Notes: generated by a model from the letters alone, not told the origin. A stretch of DNA of 64,000 nucleotides from Salirhabdus euzebyi (GCF_014207435.1 NZ_JACHGH010000016.1:1-64000); one strand, 5' to 3'; positions 20,179 through 33,162 are shown, counted from the first letter of the stretch. Made by a program: numbers and translations.

Positions 20179-20922
20179 GTCCTCATTATAAGATACGTGC
20201 CATAAGTATAACCCTTGAGGTGGTGCTGTTTTACCAGCAAGCGACCGGTCCTTACCCTCTATAATAGGTTGAATATCCTCTGGTAACCTTTTTCCTTTGC
20301 CTATTTCAATTAATGTTCCAGCTATAATTCTAACCATATTGTAAAGAAATCCACTTCCTACTACCCGAATGACAATATCATTTCCTTCCTTCAAACAACG
20401 AACGTCATACAATGTTCTAATTTTATCACCTTTGACAGTCGACTTGGCTGAACTAAAAGATGTAAAATCATGTGTGCCCTTTAAATACGTGCACGCCTCT
20501 TCCATTTTATCAATATGAAGCAACTCTGGGACATAACACACATAATTTCTTCTGAAAATATCTCTTTCGGAAAAATTGTGGATTCGATAGCGGTACTCCT
20601 TTTGTTGCACATCATACCGAGCATGAAAAGAATCCTCTACTTTTTTTACGTCTACTATTTGAATATCAGATGGAAGTAATGAAGTTAGTGCTTTTTTCCA
20701 ACCTTTTTCATCAATAGTTAAAGGACTATCAAAATGAATAACCTGTCCAACAGCATGCACTCCAGTATCTGTTCTACCAGAAGGGATTATTCTAATCAAC
20801 TCATTATGCATCTTCTGTAGTGCATTCTCTACCTCTAATTGGACTGTTCGTTTATTTGGTTGTACTTGAAACCCATAAAAGTTTGTTCCATCATACCGAA
20901 TGGTACATTTCACTCTTTGCAT
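20155..20922 (-). CDS. truA: tRNA pseudouridine synthase A
   Basis: A 255-residue enzyme making pseudouridine at positions 38-40 of tRNA anticodon arms. The catalytic Asp is in SGRTDTGVHAVGQV; KEYRYRIHN and GSGFLYNMVRII are also conserved. I choose ATG 20922 (MQRVKCTIRYDG), 8 bases after AAGGA, over ATG 20931, which abuts it. It follows ecfT by 14 bp as in Bacillus. Its last codons include one half of the PurR operator of the pur operon. Confidence 0.97.
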   Translation of the reverse strand: MQRVKCTIRYDGTNFYGFQVQPNKRTVQLEVENALQKMHNELIRIIPSGRTDTGVHAVGQVIHFDSPLTIDEKGWKKALTSLLPSDIQIVDVKKVEDSFHARYDVQQKEYRYRIHNFSERDIFRRNYVCYVPELLHIDKMEEACTYLKGTHDFTSFSSAKSTVKGDKIRTLYDVRCLKEGNDIVIRVVGSGFLYNMVRIIAGTLIEIGKGKRLPEDIQPIIEGKDRSLAGKTAPPQGLYLWHVSYNEDFTNIKYK

Positions 20923-20936
20923 CCATCTCATCCTTT

Positions 20937-21734
20937 TTATACTCTAGTAAAGAAAAAAACGACTAAAATTAATGCTGAGAAGATGAAAATAAAAGCATCA
21001 ACACGTTGTAGCTTTAACTCCCGAAACTTTGTTCTACCTTCCCCACCATTGTATCCCCTGGCTTCCATTGCCATAGCTAGTTCTTCCGCTCGTTTAAAGG
21101 CACTAACAAATAAAGGAACTAAAAGTGGGACAACGGCTTTTATTCTTTCTTTCATCTTTCCCGTACGGAAGTCAACACCCCTTGAAGCCTGTGCTTTTGA
21201 AATCTTTTCCGTTTCTTGCATTAGCGTTGGAATGAAACGTAACGAAATAGACATCATTAAAGCGAGTTCATGTACAGGAAAATGAATTTTTCGTAAAGGG
21301 TTTAACATGCTTTCTACTCCATCTGTAATCGAAATAGGCGTTGTGGTGAGTGTGAGGAGGCTAGTCATCAAAATTAATAGGGTAAAACGCAAAGAAATTT
21401 CTAACCCCTTATATAAAGCTCCCGAGTACACTTCAAAAGAAAATATAGAAAACAACACTTCGCCATCCTTCGTTACAAGTAAATGAAGGATAAAGGTAAA
21501 AATAACAATAAACCAAACAGGTTTTAACCCTTTTAATATATACGATATTTTTATCTTCGTAGTAAACATACTTAATAGCGCGAAAAACGCAAGAACGCCA
21601 TAACTGAGTAAATTATTTGCAAAAAATATGATAATGACAAAAAAGAAAATAATCGTAATTTTCGTGCGGGGGTCTAATCGATGGACAATTGAACTTCCTG
21701 GTACATATTGCCCTATAATAAAAGAGTTACTCAC
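20937..21734 (-). CDS. ecfT: ECF transporter transmembrane subunit EcfT
   Basis: A 265-residue membrane protein with about five to six hydrophobic segments, the shared T component of group II energy-coupling factor vitamin transporters. The two coupling helices carry Ala-Arg-Gly signatures: [12 protein letters not shown] near residue 183 and [12 protein letters not shown] near residue 225. Overlaps ecfA2 by 8 bp. Substrate-binding S components are encoded elsewhere. Confidence 0.96.
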   Translation of the reverse strand: MSNSFIIGQYVPGSSIVHRLDPRTKITIIFFFVIIIFFANNLLSYGVLAFFALLSMFTTKIKISYILKGLKPVWFIVIFTFILHLLVTKDGEVLFSIFSFEVYSGALYKGLEISLRFTLLILMTSLLTLTTTPISITDGVESMLNPLRKIHFPVHELALMMSISLRFIPTLMQETEKISKAQASRGVDFRTGKMKERIKAVVPLLVPLFVSAFKRAEELAMAMEARGYNGGEGRTKFRELKLQRVDAFIFIFSALILVVFFFTRV

Positions 21735-22599
21735 TCTTATCCCCCCTTTTGAACGCTTCCGCCACTTCCTTGCCTAACTGTTCGACGGACTGTCCCCGAA
21801 AAGGGATACTAATATGAAATTTTGATTCTAATTTATTTAAAAATTGTATGACTTCTGGTATGTCTAATCCAACGTTATTTAAAGCTTCCTGATCTTTAAA
21901 TATTTCTAAAGGAGGACCCTCCATGTAAACTTTTCCGTGATCCATTATAATAACATGATCCGCATATTTTAAGGCATCTTCCATACTATGTGTTACGAGT
22001 ATCGTCGTTCTTTCTTCTTCTTGATGTACTCGATAAAACATATCCATTATTTCCTTTTGCCCCCTTGGATCTAGACCGGCTGTCGGCTCATCCAACACGA
22101 GAATCTTTGGATCCATAACTAGAACACCAGCAATAGCTACTCTCCTCATCTGACCGCCACTCAAATCAAATGGGGATCGCTGTAAAATGTTTTCTGGTAA
22201 TTGAACAGCCTTTAATAATTCAGGGATGCGCTTTTGAACAACCTCTTGAGCTATATTGAAATTTTGTGGACCAAATGATATATCCTTCTCCACAGTTTCT
22301 TCAAATAGTTGATGTTCAGGGTATTGGAAAACAATGCCGACTTTCTCTCTTAATGTCATAACGTCCTTCAGTTTTTTCTCGGGTGTTATGACATAATCAC
22401 CAATCTTTACTTCACCACTAGTTGGTTTAACTAAACCGTTAAGGTGCTGAATGAGGGTAGACTTTCCTGAACCCGTGTGACCAATTATAGCTACATAAGA
22501 GCCTGATTGTATGTGAAAAGACACATTCTCTAAAGCTTTAAATTCAAAGGGTGTGTTCGGTTGATATATATGACTTACTTTATTGAATATAATGTCCAT
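21727..22599 (-). CDS. ecfA2: ECF transporter ATPase EcfA2
   Basis: A 290-residue ABC ATPase with Walker [10 protein letters not shown], signature [12 protein letters not shown], Walker [14 protein letters not shown] and the switch His of VTHSMED. It pairs with EcfA1 to power the ECF module. Overlaps ecfA1 by 25 bp, suggesting coupled translation. Confidence 0.96.
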   Translation of the reverse strand: MDIIFNKVSHIYQPNTPFEFKALENVSFHIQSGSYVAIIGHTGSGKSTLIQHLNGLVKPTSGEVKIGDYVITPEKKLKDVMTLREKVGIVFQYPEHQLFEETVEKDISFGPQNFNIAQEVVQKRIPELLKAVQLPENILQRSPFDLSGGQMRRVAIAGVLVMDPKILVLDEPTAGLDPRGQKEIMDMFYRVHQEEERTTILVTHSMEDALKYADHVIIMDHGKVYMEGPPLEIFKDQEALNNVGLDIPEVIQFLNKLESKFHISIPFRGQSVEQLGKEVAEAFKRGDKSE

Positions 22600-23411
22600 A
22601 GCTCATCCATCAATTCCTTATGATTTATAGGTTCTTTTACTAAGTTGATTCCTTTCGATTCTAGCACCCTTGAAACTTGTGTTACAAAAGGAGTATCTAA
22701 ACCAATCTTCTGAAGTTCTTCGTGTTGCTTAAAGACTTCTCTTGGTGTTCCTTCAAACCAGACTTTTCCTTCGTTCATGACAATAACACGATCAGCAAAA
22801 GTAACCTCATTTAGATCATGGGTAATCGTTACAATAGAAACATTTTTAGTCTCTCTTACCTGTTGGACCGTTTCCATAATGGTCGCTCTTCCTTTTGGGT
22901 CTAGCATAGCCGTTGCCTCATCAAAAATAACAAGTTCCGGTGCCACAGCCAATACGCTAGCGATAGCAACACGCTGTTTTTGCCCCCCAGATAGTCGATG
23001 AGGTTCATGATTATAATAATCTTCCATATTAACAGCACGTAAGCTATTATCTATACGTGTAATCATTTCTTCTCGGGGTATACCATGATTTTCTAATCCA
23101 AAAGCAACATCATCTACAACGGTTGTCCCAACAAACTGATTATCAGGATTTTGAAATACCATCCCAACTTTCTTTCTAACATCCCATATCGTTTCTTCAT
23201 TCACAACTAAGTCTTGAACTCGTATTTCTCCCTCCTGTGGAAATAGAAGGCCATTCATTAATTTAGCTATAGTGGACTTCCCTGAACCATTATGACCAAT
23301 AATAGCTACCCACTCATTATCTTCTATATGAAAGGATACATCCTTTAAAGCCCAATCCTCGCCTTGCTGATACTTAAAGTGTATGTGTTTAAATTCTATA
23401 AAGCTGCTCAT
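22575..23411 (-). CDS. ecfA1: ECF transporter ATPase EcfA1
   Basis: A 278-residue ABC ATPase with Walker [11 protein letters not shown]-loop [10 protein letters not shown], signature [12 protein letters not shown] and Walker [14 protein letters not shown]. First gene of the ecfA1-ecfA2-ecfT-truA unit, as in Bacillus. The GFN of Walker B is DEA rather than DEP, common in EcfA1. Confidence 0.96.
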   Translation of the reverse strand: MSSFIEFKHIHFKYQQGEDWALKDVSFHIEDNEWVAIIGHNGSGKSTIAKLMNGLLFPQEGEIRVQDLVVNEETIWDVRKKVGMVFQNPDNQFVGTTVVDDVAFGLENHGIPREEMITRIDNSLRAVNMEDYYNHEPHRLSGGQKQRVAIASVLAVAPELVIFDEATAMLDPKGRATIMETVQQVRETKNVSIVTITHDLNEVTFADRVIVMNEGKVWFEGTPREVFKQHEELQKIGLDTPFVTQVSRVLESKGINLVKEPINHKELMDELWTLYSIK

Positions 23412-23460
23412 CTATTTCTTCCCTCCGCTCTTCTCTTCTCACACTTGTATTTCCCGGGTA

Positions 23461-23489
23461 ATATAATACTTGTTCCCATTTTATCACAA
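23461..23489 (-). promoter_or_regulatory. candidate promoter of ecfA1-ecfA2-ecfT-truA
   Basis: Minus-strand TTGTGA (23484-23489), 17-bp spacer, TTATAT (23461-23466), 50 bp before ecfA1. The rest of the 305-bp ecfA1-rplQ spacer holds only a small CCTC/GAGG inverted repeat (23587-23603) and the rplQ terminator. Confidence 0.55.
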
Positions 23490-23650
23490 AAGGAAAGATT
23501 ATTTCTTAAATGAAATGTACACATATTTTTTGGTAAGTGCATTTATATTTAAGAGCGTCATTGCCCTATACTAAAAACTATCATATTCCTCGATATATAG
23601 AGGTGGTTTAGGTCCAGCTATACTGATTTTGATTTTCAATATAAGAGCAA

Positions 23651-23703
23651 CAAAAAAAGGGTGGGAACCAACCTCTTGTTAAAGATGCTGTCCTACCCTT
23701 TTA
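23651..23703 (-). terminator. terminator of the S10-spc-alpha supercluster after rplQ
   Basis: Minus-strand AAAAGGGTAGGA pairs imperfectly with TTCCCACCCTTTT across a 29-nt loop, followed by a run of seven T. Lies 14 bp after the rplQ stop. Confidence 0.8.
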
Positions 23704-23716
23704 TCGTATCGTATCA

Positions 23717-24079
23717 TTAAACTAGTTCAATGATCACCATGTTAGCTCCGTCTCCACGGCGCGCACCTAATTTAAGGATGCGTGTATAACCACCTTGACG
23801 GTCTTCATAACGTGGTGCAACTTCTGCGAAAAGTTTTTGCAAAGCAGTTTGAGTTTCCTCTTCACCTGCTTCTACTTTACGCAAAAATGATTCAGCTTGA
23901 CGGCGCGCATGCAAATCACCGCGTTTACCAAGAGTAATCATTTTGTCTACAACTGAACGAAGCTCTTTTGCTTTCGCCTCAGTAGTTTCAATCCGCTCAT
24001 GTACAATTAAATCTGTGGCAAGGTTACGGAGTAATGCCATGCGTTGATCAGTTGTACGACCAAGCTTAGCTTTAGCCAT
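23717..24079 (-). CDS. rplQ: 50S ribosomal protein L17 (bL17)
   Basis: A 120-residue protein of normal Bacillus length starting [20 protein letters not shown], with a conserved [14 protein letters not shown] helix. Last gene of the alpha operon, 41 bp after rpoA and followed by a terminator. Confidence 0.98.
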   Translation of the reverse strand: MAKAKLGRTTDQRMALLRNLATDLIVHERIETTEAKAKELRSVVDKMITLGKRGDLHARRQAESFLRKVEAGEEETQTALQKLFAEVAPRYEDRQGGYTRILKLGARRGDGANMVIIELV

Positions 24080-24120
24080 ATCGATTCCCTCCTTTTTCGG
24101 AAAATCTTAAGATGCCTTAA

Positions 24121-25065
24121 TTAATCATCATTACGCAAGCCTAATCCAAGGTCTTGCAATTTAATTTTTACTTCATCAAGTGATTTACGGCCAAGGTTAC
24201 GAACTTTCATCATATCTTCTTCAGATTTTTGAGCTAGTTCTTGAACCGAATTAATTCCAGCGCGTTTCAAACAGTTGTAAGATCGAACAGAAAGATCAAG
24301 TTCTTCAATAGTCATTTCAAGTACTTTCTCTTTTTGATCTTCTTCTTTTTCTACCATGATTTCTGCGTTTTGAGCTTCATCTGTAAGACCTACAAATATA
24401 TTGAGATGTTCTGTGAATATTTTTGCACCTAACGATACTGCTTCTTCTGGTCGAATACTGCCATCTGTCCATACATCTAATGTTAACTTATCAAAATTTG
24501 CCACTTGACCAACACGAGTGTTTTCCACTTGGAAAGTCACACGTGATACAGGTGTGAAGATTGAGTCAACAGGGATAACGCCGATTGGTTGGTCTTCTCG
24601 CTTGTTGTCCTCTGCAGGACGGTACCCACGTCCACGTTCTGCAAAAATACGCATACGCAAATGAGCATTGCTTGATAGTGTAGCAATATGCAAATCCGGA
24701 TTTAGGATTTCCACATCACTATCATGCGTAATGTCTGCAGCCGTAACTTTTCCTTCTCCTTGAACATCAATTTCCATTGTTTTAGGTTCATCAGAATAGA
24801 TTTTTAAAGCCAACTTCTTCAGATTTAAAATAATGGTTGTAACATCTTCTACTACACCATCAACTGTTGAGAACTCATGAAGAACTCCGTCAATTTGTAT
24901 AGATGTTACTGCTGCTCCTGGAAGAGAGGATAATAGGATACGTCTTAGTGAGTTACCCATTGTTGTTCCATAACCACGTTCTAGTGGTTCCACAACAAAT
25001 TTACCAAATGTCGCATCTTCGCTTACTTTAACCGTCTCAATTTTTGGTTTTTCAATTTCAATCAT
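24121..25065 (-). CDS. rpoA: RNA polymerase alpha subunit
   Basis: A 314-residue subunit. The N-terminal dimerisation and assembly domain (to about residue 230) contains [14 protein letters not shown]; an acidic linker ([12 protein letters not shown]) leads to the C-terminal DNA-binding domain with [14 protein letters not shown] and [13 protein letters not shown]. Of two adjacent ATGs I take 25065 ([12 protein letters not shown]), the family start. The gene is preceded by an unusually structured 190-bp spacer. Confidence 0.98.
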   Translation of the reverse strand: MIEIEKPKIETVKVSEDATFGKFVVEPLERGYGTTMGNSLRRILLSSLPGAAVTSIQIDGVLHEFSTVDGVVEDVTTIILNLKKLALKIYSDEPKTMEIDVQGEGKVTAADITHDSDVEILNPDLHIATLSSNAHLRMRIFAERGRGYRPAEDNKREDQPIGVIPVDSIFTPVSRVTFQVENTRVGQVANFDKLTLDVWTDGSIRPEEAVSLGAKIFTEHLNIFVGLTDEAQNAEIMVEKEEDQKEKVLEMTIEELDLSVRSYNCLKRAGINSVQELAQKSEEDMMKVRNLGRKSLDEVKIKLQDLGLGLRNDD

Positions 25066-25080
25066 CAATAAAACCCTCCT

Positions 25081-25200
25081 TCAAAACGTCGAAACCCCGG
25101 CTAGACAAGCACTGGTGTCTAACCGAAATTCCTCAGGTAGGCAAGTCCCCCGTGCTTGCACGTGAAACCGGAATGTCCTGTTGTCCGTGCCATGGTGTTT
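25081..25200 (-). other. structured spacer between rpsK and rpoA
   Basis: This GC-richer stretch contains a TAGACA/TGTCTA hairpin (25102-25121), a CGTGC/GCACG hairpin (25151-25162), and an imperfect direct repeat of AACCGAAATTCCTCAGG (25121-25137) and AACCGGAATGTCCTG (25166-25180). It would be in the rpoA mRNA leader. Its role is unknown; an r-protein binding site or RNA processing element are possible. Confidence 0.45.
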
Positions 25201-25216
25201 TTAGCTATCATAACCC

Positions 25217-25247
25217 ATTATAGACAGGGTGACAAATGTCTATACAA
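25217..25247 (-). promoter_or_regulatory. candidate internal promoter for rpoA-rplQ
   Basis: Minus-strand TATAAT (25217-25222) with TTGTAT (25242-25247) at a long 19-bp spacing. The element is overlapped by an inverted repeat TAGACA-N10-TGTCTA (25221-25242). Spacing is poor, so this is only a candidate. Confidence 0.35.
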
Positions 25248-25254
25248 AACGATA

Positions 25255-25650
25255 TTAAACACGACGACGTTTTGGTGGGCGGCACCCGTTATGAGGTACC
25301 GGTGTAACATCAACAATCGCTGTTACTTCAAGGCCTGCAGCTTGAAGAGCACGAATTGCTGCTTCACGTCCTGCACCAGGGCCTTTAACTGCTACTTCTA
25401 TCGTTTTCAAACCATGTTCCATAGAAGATTTTGCAGCAGCTTCAGCAGCCATTTGTGCAGCAAATGGTGTAGATTTACGAGAACCTTTAAATCCTAAAGC
25501 ACCAGCACTGCTCCATCCAATTGCATTACCATGTGTATCTGTAATTGTTACAATTGTGTTGTTGAATGTTGATCGGATATGAGCCACACCCGAGTCAATA
25601 TTCTTTTTGACTTTACGTTTTTTACGTGTTGCTGTAGTTTTACGAGCCAT
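25255..25650 (-). CDS. rpsK: 30S ribosomal protein S11 (uS11)
   Basis: A 131-residue protein with the conserved C-terminal [17 protein letters not shown] and central [16 protein letters not shown]. Part of the 30S platform near the mRNA exit. Located 22 bp after rpsM in the alpha operon. Confidence 0.98.
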   Translation of the reverse strand: MARKTTATRKKRKVKKNIDSGVAHIRSTFNNTIVTITDTHGNAIGWSSAGALGFKGSRKSTPFAAQMAAEAAAKSSMEHGLKTIEVAVKGPGAGREAAIRALQAAGLEVTAIVDVTPVPHNGCRPPKRRRV

Positions 25651-25672
25651 TATTTAGCTTACCTCCTTTGCG

Positions 25673-26038
25673 TTATTTTTTCTTATTCGCAACTGTACGT
25701 TTAGGACCTTTACGCGTACGGGAGTTATTCTTCGTATTCTGTCCTCTTACTGGTAATCCACGACGATGGCGGATTCCACGATAAGAACCGATTTCAATTA
25801 AACGTTTAACATTTAATGAAATTTCACGACGAAGGTCACCTTCAACAGTAAAATCGTTAACTGCTGTACGGATTCGGCCTAACTCATCTTCTGTTAAATC
25901 GCGTACACGTGTTTCACTAGAAACACCTGATGCTTCAACGATTTTTTCTGCTGTTGTTTTACCAATACCATAGATGTAAGTTAAAGATATAACAATTCTC
26001 TTATCACGAGGAATGTCAACACCTGCAATACGTGCCAT
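25673..26038 (-). CDS. rpsM: 30S ribosomal protein S13 (uS13)
   Basis: A 121-residue protein with [19 protein letters not shown] and the C-terminal [11 protein letters not shown] followed by a basic tail that contacts tRNA and the subunit bridge. It follows rpmJ by 17 bp. Confidence 0.98.
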   Translation of the reverse strand: MARIAGVDIPRDKRIVISLTYIYGIGKTTAEKIVEASGVSSETRVRDLTEDELGRIRTAVNDFTVEGDLRREISLNVKRLIEIGSYRGIRHRRGLPVRGQNTKNNSRTRKGPKRTVANKKK

Positions 26039-26055
26039 TTAGAGACGCACCTCCT

Positions 26056-26400
<345 letters not shown>

Positions 26401-26423
<23 letters not shown>

Positions 26424-26736
26424 CGAGTTGATCTCCCTTCTTCAAATCAATCAAATTTTCATTGACAAATTTTGATAAGGCAAAACGCAATTTACCGTTT
26501 GTAACTCGACCAGTTTCTAATAAACTACTTCTAACTTCCGGTGAAACATACTCACACAGCTCAATATGTTGCAAGTTTTTTAATTTTGGTTTGTCAAATT
26601 TGCGTTTCTCACCGTCTGCCAATAAAACGAGACGTTCATTGACTATATCTATAATAATCGCAAACTGTCCAAACTCACGGCCCTGAACGATACGAACAAT
26701 CTGACCTATTCGCGGACTCGAATCAGTTTCACTCAA
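26401..26736 (-). CDS. KOW-domain RNA-binding protein (YbzG-like, L14e family)
   Basis: A 111-residue protein. The N-terminal half has a KOW motif ([20 protein letters not shown]) resembling eukaryal/archaeal L14e-type ribosomal proteins; the C-terminal half is variable. The same position between map and infA is taken by ybzG in B. subtilis. A ribosome- or rRNA-related role is inferred from domain and context only. Confidence 0.85.
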
Positions 26737-26752
26737 AAATCATCACCATCAC

Positions 26753-28170
<1,418 letters not shown>

Positions 28171-28197
28171 TTAACCATACCAAGCATAATGGGCTGT

Positions 28198-29487
28198 TTA
28201 TTTAATAAAACCTTTATAGTGGCGTTTTACTAATTGACTCTCTAGTTGTTTCATTGTCTCAAGTGCAACACCTACTACGATTAACAAGCTCGTTCCTCCA
28301 ATTTGAACAGCTGATGGTAAGCCTGCTAACGACCCTAAAACAATTGGTAAAACAGAAATGGCTGCAAGGAATATAGCCCCAACAAAAGTTAAACGATACA
28401 TTACTCGAGTCAAATACGTTTCTGTATTTTTACCTGGACGAATACCTGGAACATACCCGCCTTGTTTCTTTAGGTTTTCTGCCATTTGCTCAGGATTAAC
28501 TTGAACAAATGAATAGAAGTATGTGAATGCAATGATTAGAGCTACATAGATTAGCATTCCAATAGGTTCTTCGTAGTTAAAGATTCTTTCTATAAAATCT
28601 GCTACTGGTCCTTCGAAAAATCCTGCGACTGTTCTAGGAGCAATAAGAAATGATATAGCAAAGATTACTGGAATAACTCCCGCAGCATTAACTTTCAATG
28701 GTAGATGTGTTGAATGTCCACCAACTGGAGAACGATTCACTTGTCGTTTTGCATATTGTACTGGAATTTTACGTAATGCTTGTTGAATGAACACTACTCC
28801 AACTACAATTGCAAGAACTACTAACACGATCAATGCTACAATTACAAGATTTATAAATAACTGGTCGCCTGCACCAGTGATGTATTTTTCATACAACTGG
28901 TTTACCCCTGTTGGAATAGCAGCAACGATACCAGCAAAGATTAGAATGGAAATTCCATTACCTACACCGTTAGCGGTAATTTGTTCACCTAACCACATCA
29001 GGAAAGTAGTACCACCAGTTAACACAATGGCAATAATCAAGTAAGTGAAAAATCCAGGGTTACCAATTAATTGACCACCAGTCATAGCGTTAAAACCAAC
29101 TGACATAACGATTGCTTGAACAAAAGCCAATACAACAGTACCGTAACGAGTAAACTGAGCTAGCTTTTTACGCCCTACTTCACCTTGTTTTTTCCACTCA
29201 GCGAATTTTGGTACAACATCCATTTGCAATAATTGCATGACGATGGAAGCTGTAATGTATGGCATAATCCCCATTGCGAAGATAGAGAATTGACTTAATG
29301 CTCCACCTCCAAATGTATCTAGAAAACCAAATACATTTGTTTCATTCATAAAGTCTATTGCATCTTTATTTGTAAATGGCACAGGGATAAACGTACCAAG
29401 GCGAAAAATTACTAAGGCCATTAAGGTGAATAGAATTTTCCGTCTAATGTCTGTTACGCGCATAAAATTGGAGAGTGTACGGAACAT
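28198..29487 (-). CDS. secY: protein translocase subunit SecY
   Basis: A 429-residue polytopic membrane protein with ten hydrophobic segments, forming the protein-conducting channel with SecE and SecG. Conserved SIFAMGIMPYITASIVMQLL (plug and TM2 region) and the cytoplasmic loop GIRPGKNTETYLTRVMYRL near the C-terminus. 2 bp after rplO in the spc operon. Confidence 0.98.
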   Translation of the reverse strand: MFRTLSNFMRVTDIRRKILFTLMALVIFRLGTFIPVPFTNKDAIDFMNETNVFGFLDTFGGGALSQFSIFAMGIMPYITASIVMQLLQMDVVPKFAEWKKQGEVGRKKLAQFTRYGTVVLAFVQAIVMSVGFNAMTGGQLIGNPGFFTYLIIAIVLTGGTTFLMWLGEQITANGVGNGISILIFAGIVAAIPTGVNQLYEKYITGAGDQLFINLVIVALIVLVVLAIVVGVVFIQQALRKIPVQYAKRQVNRSPVGGHSTHLPLKVNAAGVIPVIFAISFLIAPRTVAGFFEGPVADFIERIFNYEEPIGMLIYVALIIAFTYFYSFVQVNPEQMAENLKKQGGYVPGIRPGKNTETYLTRVMYRLTFVGAIFLAAISVLPIVLGSLAGLPSAVQIGGTSLLIVVGVALETMKQLESQLVKRHYKGFIK

Positions 29488-29489
29488 GA

Positions 29490-29930
29490 TTAAATCACCT
29501 CAGTTTGACCGCCCGCTGCTTCAATAGCTTCTTTAGCTGAAGCAGAGAACTTGTGAGCTTTTACAGTTAATTTCTTTTCCAAATTACCTTTAGCCAGAAT
29601 TTTAACGCCTGACTTCATGTTGCTCACTACTCCAGTTTCGATCAACAATTCCGGAGTAACTTCTGTACCTTCATCAAAACGGTTTAACGTATCCAAATTA
29701 ACAATTGCGAACTCTTTACGGTGAATGTTTGTAAATCCACGCTTAGGAAGACGTTGGAATAATGGCATTTGACCACCTTCAAAACCTGGGCGAACACCAC
29801 CACCTGAACGAGCGTTTTGACCTTTATGGCCACGACCAGCAGTCTTACCGTTACCAGATGCCATCCCGCGTCCTACTCGGTTACGCTTTTTGCGAGTTCC
29901 TTCTGCAGATTTTAATTCATGGAGTTTCAT
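29490..29930 (-). CDS. rplO: 50S ribosomal protein L15 (uL15)
   Basis: A 146-residue protein with a glycine/arginine-rich N-terminal extension ([21 protein letters not shown]) that threads into 23S rRNA, and a globular C-terminus ending AGGQTEVI. Confidence 0.98.
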   Translation of the reverse strand: MKLHELKSAEGTRKKRNRVGRGMASGNGKTAGRGHKGQNARSGGGVRPGFEGGQMPLFQRLPKRGFTNIHRKEFAIVNLDTLNRFDEGTEVTPELLIETGVVSNMKSGVKILAKGNLEKKLTVKAHKFSASAKEAIEAAGGQTEVI

Positions 29931-29957
29931 GGTAGCACCTCCTCTTAGCTTTTATGA

Positions 29958-30140
29958 TTAAGCTTCTTTTACCGAAACAAGATGGGACACTTTATTCACC
30001 ATACCACGAATTGCAGGTGAATCTTCATGAACCACTGTTTGACGGATTTTTCTAAGTCCTAAAGCTTTTACTGTTTTACGTTGATCCTCAGGTCTTCCGA
30101 TCAGGCTTCTAGTGAGGGTAACTTCTAATTTAGTTGCCAT
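29958..30140 (-). CDS. rpmD: 50S ribosomal protein L30 (uL30)
   Basis: A 60-residue protein, [20 protein letters not shown], the short bacterial form. It lies 13 bp after rpsE with GGAGGG upstream. Confidence 0.98.
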   Translation of the reverse strand: MATKLEVTLTRSLIGRPEDQRKTVKALGLRKIRQTVVHEDSPAIRGMVNKVSHLVSVKEA

Positions 30141-30153
30141 GTTTTTTCCCTCC

Positions 30154-30657
30154 TTATCCTAACAGTTCTTCTACTGACTTACCACGTAGTTTTGCAACTT
30201 CTTCTGCACGTTTAAGTGACTTTAGTCCATTTACTGTAGCACGAACCATGTTGATTGGTGTGTTAGAGCCTAATGACTTAGACAAGATATCACCAACACC
30301 AGCAAGTTCTAGTACCGCACGTACCGGGCCACCAGCAATTACTCCTGTACCTTCAGAAGCTGGTTTAAGAAGAATATTTCCTGCACCAAACTCACCGATA
30401 ATATCATGAGGAATTGTTGTACCAACGATAGGTACTGTAATTAAGTTTTTCTTAGCATCTTCAATAGCTTTGCGGATTGCGTCAGGTACTTCTTGAGCTT
30501 TCCCTGTTCCGAAACCTACATGGCCATTTTTATCACCTACTACAACTAAAGCAGTAAAACGGAAACGACGTCCACCTTTTACAACCTTAGCTACACGGTT
30601 AACAGTAACTACACGTTCTTCAAGATCCAATTTGTTAGGATCAATGTTTGTGCGCAT
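30154..30657 (-). CDS. rpsE: 30S ribosomal protein S5 (uS5)
   Basis: A 167-residue protein with [20 protein letters not shown] in the N-terminal dsRBD-like domain, the site of spectinomycin-resistance changes; it appears wild type here. C-terminal domain [20 protein letters not shown]. Confidence 0.98.
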   Translation of the reverse strand: MRTNIDPNKLDLEERVVTVNRVAKVVKGGRRFRFTALVVVGDKNGHVGFGTGKAQEVPDAIRKAIEDAKKNLITVPIVGTTIPHDIIGEFGAGNILLKPASEGTGVIAGGPVRAVLELAGVGDILSKSLGSNTPINMVRATVNGLKSLKRAEEVAKLRGKSVEELLG

Positions 30658-30678
30658 GTTTTTCCCTCCTTTTTACGT

Positions 30679-31041
30679 TTAAAATTCAAGACCAGCTTCG
30701 CGAGCAGCATCTGCTAGAGCTTTAACACGTCCGTGATATAAGTAACCTCCGCGATCAAACACAACTGATTTGTGGCCTTTATCTAAAGCGCGTTTCGCAA
30801 GGATTTCTCCGACTTTCTTAGCAGCGTCTACATTACTAGAGCCTTCTACTGCTACTTCATTGTCAACTGTAGAAGCACTTGCAACTGTTACACCATTCAG
30901 ATCATCAATTAGCTGAGCATAAATGTGCTTGTTAGAACGATACACATTAAGACGTGGACGTTCAGCAGTACCAAAAAGATTACGACGTACACGCGCATGA
31001 CGTTTTTTACGTACAACGTTTTTGTCTTGCTTAGTGATCAT
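30679..31041 (-). CDS. rplR: 50S ribosomal protein L18 (uL18)
   Basis: A 120-residue protein with basic N-terminus ([12 protein letters not shown]) and [24 protein letters not shown] at the C-terminus. L18 binds 5S rRNA with L5. Confidence 0.98.
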   Translation of the reverse strand: MITKQDKNVVRKKRHARVRRNLFGTAERPRLNVYRSNKHIYAQLIDDLNGVTVASASTVDNEVAVEGSSNVDAAKKVGEILAKRALDKGHKSVVFDRGGYLYHGRVKALADAAREAGLEF

Positions 31042-31074
31042 CTAGGTCACTCCTTTCTGTTCCTTACGTGAACA

Positions 31075-31611
31075 TTATTTCGCAGTTTTACCTTCTTTAC
31101 GACGTACAGCTTCGCCCTCATAACGAATACCTTTACCTTTATAAGGCTCTGGTGGACGGATTGCACGAATGTTAGCAGCAACAGCTCCAACTTTTTCTTT
31201 ATCGATACCTTTAACGATAATTTTTGTGTTAGCTGGTACTTCTACTTCAATACCTTCTACTTCATCAACTTCTACTGGATGAGAATAACCAGCGTTCACA
31301 ATAACTTTGTTTCCTTGTTTTTGTGCACGGTATCCAACACCGATGATTTCAAGGCTCTTTTCGTAACCTTTTGATACACCTTCAACCATGTTTCCGATGA
31401 TGCTTCGAGTAGTTCCGTGCAAAGCACGATGTTCTTTATTATCAGATGGACGCTCTACTGTAAGAACGTTACCTTCTATTTTAATAGTCATGTCTTGGTG
31501 GAAGTTTTGAGTCAATTCTCCTTTAGGACCTTTGACTGTTACATTCTCACCGTTAACCTTAACTTCTACCCCTTCAGGGATCTCTAATGGTTTAAGACCT
31601 ACACGAGACAT
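31075..31611 (-). CDS. rplF: 50S ribosomal protein L6 (uL6)
   Basis: A 178-residue protein made of two repeated alpha/beta domains, with the C-terminal signature [14 protein letters not shown]. Starts [15 protein letters not shown], 32 bp after rpsH. Confidence 0.98.
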   Translation of the reverse strand: MSRVGLKPLEIPEGVEVKVNGENVTVKGPKGELTQNFHQDMTIKIEGNVLTVERPSDNKEHRALHGTTRSIIGNMVEGVSKGYEKSLEIIGVGYRAQKQGNKVIVNAGYSHPVEVDEVEGIEVEVPANTKIIVKGIDKEKVGAVAANIRAIRPPEPYKGKGIRYEGEAVRRKEGKTAK

Positions 31612-31643
31612 TCCTTACACCTCCTGTCACTCTGGGTTATCAA

Positions 31644-32042
31644 TTACCAAACATATGCAAGCACTTCGCCACCAACAGCTTGTTGACGTGCTTCTTTATC
31701 CGTTAATAGACCTTTTGAAGTTGATACTACAGCAATACCTAATCCGTTAAGAACTCTTGGTAGCTCATCTGATTTCGCATAAACACGAAGACCAGGTTTA
31801 CTAATTCTCTTAAGGCCTGTAATAACACGTTCGTTATTAGGTCCGAATTTAAGGAATAAGCGAAGAAGACCTTGCTTTTCATCCGTTACGAACTCATAAT
31901 CACGAATAAAACCTTCACGCTTTAAAATATCAGCAATTTCCTTCTTCAATTTAGAAGCAGGCACTTCTAGTTTTTCATGACGTACCATGTTGGCATTACG
32001 GATACGAGTAAGCATATCTGCAATCGGATCTGTCATTGTCAT
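31644..32042 (-). CDS. rpsH: 30S ribosomal protein S8 (uS8)
   Basis: A 132-residue protein with [15 protein letters not shown] and the C-terminal [21 protein letters not shown] choose ATG 32042 ([11 protein letters not shown]), 8 bases after GGAGG; a TTG two codons earlier is too close to that RBS. S8 is the repressor of the spc operon in E. coli; I did not identify a target here. Confidence 0.97.
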   Translation of the reverse strand: MTMTDPIADMLTRIRNANMVRHEKLEVPASKLKKEIADILKREGFIRDYEFVTDEKQGLLRLFLKFGPNNERVITGLKRISKPGLRVYAKSDELPRVLNGLGIAVVSTSKGLLTDKEARQQAVGGEVLAYVW

Positions 32043-32072
32043 TGTCAATTACCTCCTTCCCTATATGGGGGT

Positions 32073-32261
<189 letters not shown>

Positions 32262-32283
32262 TTACCTCCTTTGTAACTCGGGG

Positions 32284-32823
32284 CTACTTTTTAAAAGGCA
32301 TTCCGAGTTGAGTTAAAAGTTCACGCGCTTCTTCATCTGTGTTCGCAGTAGTTACGATTACAACGTCCATACCACGTACTTTATCGACTTTATCGTACTC
32401 AATCTCAGGGAAAATCAATTGTTCTTTAACACCTAGAGTGTAGTTTCCACGTCCGTCAAAAGCTTTGTTTGAAATACCACGGAAATCACGTACACGTGGT
32501 AGTGATACAGCAACAAGCTTATGAAGGAATTCATACATACGCTCGCCACGAATTGTTACTTTCGCGCCGATTGGCATGCCTTCACGAAGACGAAAACCAG
32601 CGATTGACTTCTTCGCACGTGTTACTACAGGTTTTTGACCTGAAATTAGGGTTAGTTCCTCTACCGCATTATCAAGAGCTTTTGCGTTTTGTACTGCGTC
32701 ACCAACACCCATGTTAATTACGATTTTTTCTACTTTAGGTACTTCCATAACTGAGTCATAGTTGAACTTTTCCATTAAAGATGGAACGATTTCATCTTGA
32801 TATTTAGACTTAAGTTCGTTCAT
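32284..32823 (-). CDS. rplE: 50S ribosomal protein L5 (uL5)
   Basis: A 179-residue protein with [20 protein letters not shown] and [19 protein letters not shown]. Binds 5S rRNA and contacts the P-site tRNA. Confidence 0.98.
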   Translation of the reverse strand: MNELKSKYQDEIVPSLMEKFNYDSVMEVPKVEKIVINMGVGDAVQNAKALDNAVEELTLISGQKPVVTRAKKSIAGFRLREGMPIGAKVTIRGERMYEFLHKLVAVSLPRVRDFRGISNKAFDGRGNYTLGVKEQLIFPEIEYDKVDKVRGMDVVIVTTANTDEEARELLTQLGMPFKK

Positions 32824-32850
32824 CAGATAGCCCTCCTTTCGCCGTTAGAC

Positions 32851-33162
32851 TTATTTATCTAATGGTTCACCGGATTTTTTTGCGATACGCACTTTTTTTC
32901 CGTTAACATTATCATATCCAACACGTGTTGGTTCGCCAGATTTAGGATCTACTGGCATCACGTTAGAAACGTGAATTGCAGCTTCTTGTGTTAAGATTCC
33001 ACCTTGTGGATTGTCTTGAGAAGGTTTTGCGTGTTTTTTAACAAGATTAACACCTTCTACAAGAACACGATTTTTCTTCGGATAAGCTTCAAGGACATTT
33101 CCTTGTTTGCCTTTATCCTTACCAGTTATAACTAACACTTTATCGCCCTTTTTTACATGCAT
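32851..33162 (-). CDS. rplX: 50S ribosomal protein L24 (uL24)
   Basis: A 103-residue protein with a KOW motif ([20 protein letters not shown]), an assembly initiator of the 50S subunit. 27 bp upstream of rplE. Confidence 0.98.
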   Translation of the reverse strand: MHVKKGDKVLVITGKDKGKQGNVLEAYPKKNRVLVEGVNLVKKHAKPSQDNPQGGILTQEAAIHVSNVMPVDPKSGEPTRVGYDNVNGKKVRIAKKSGEPLDK

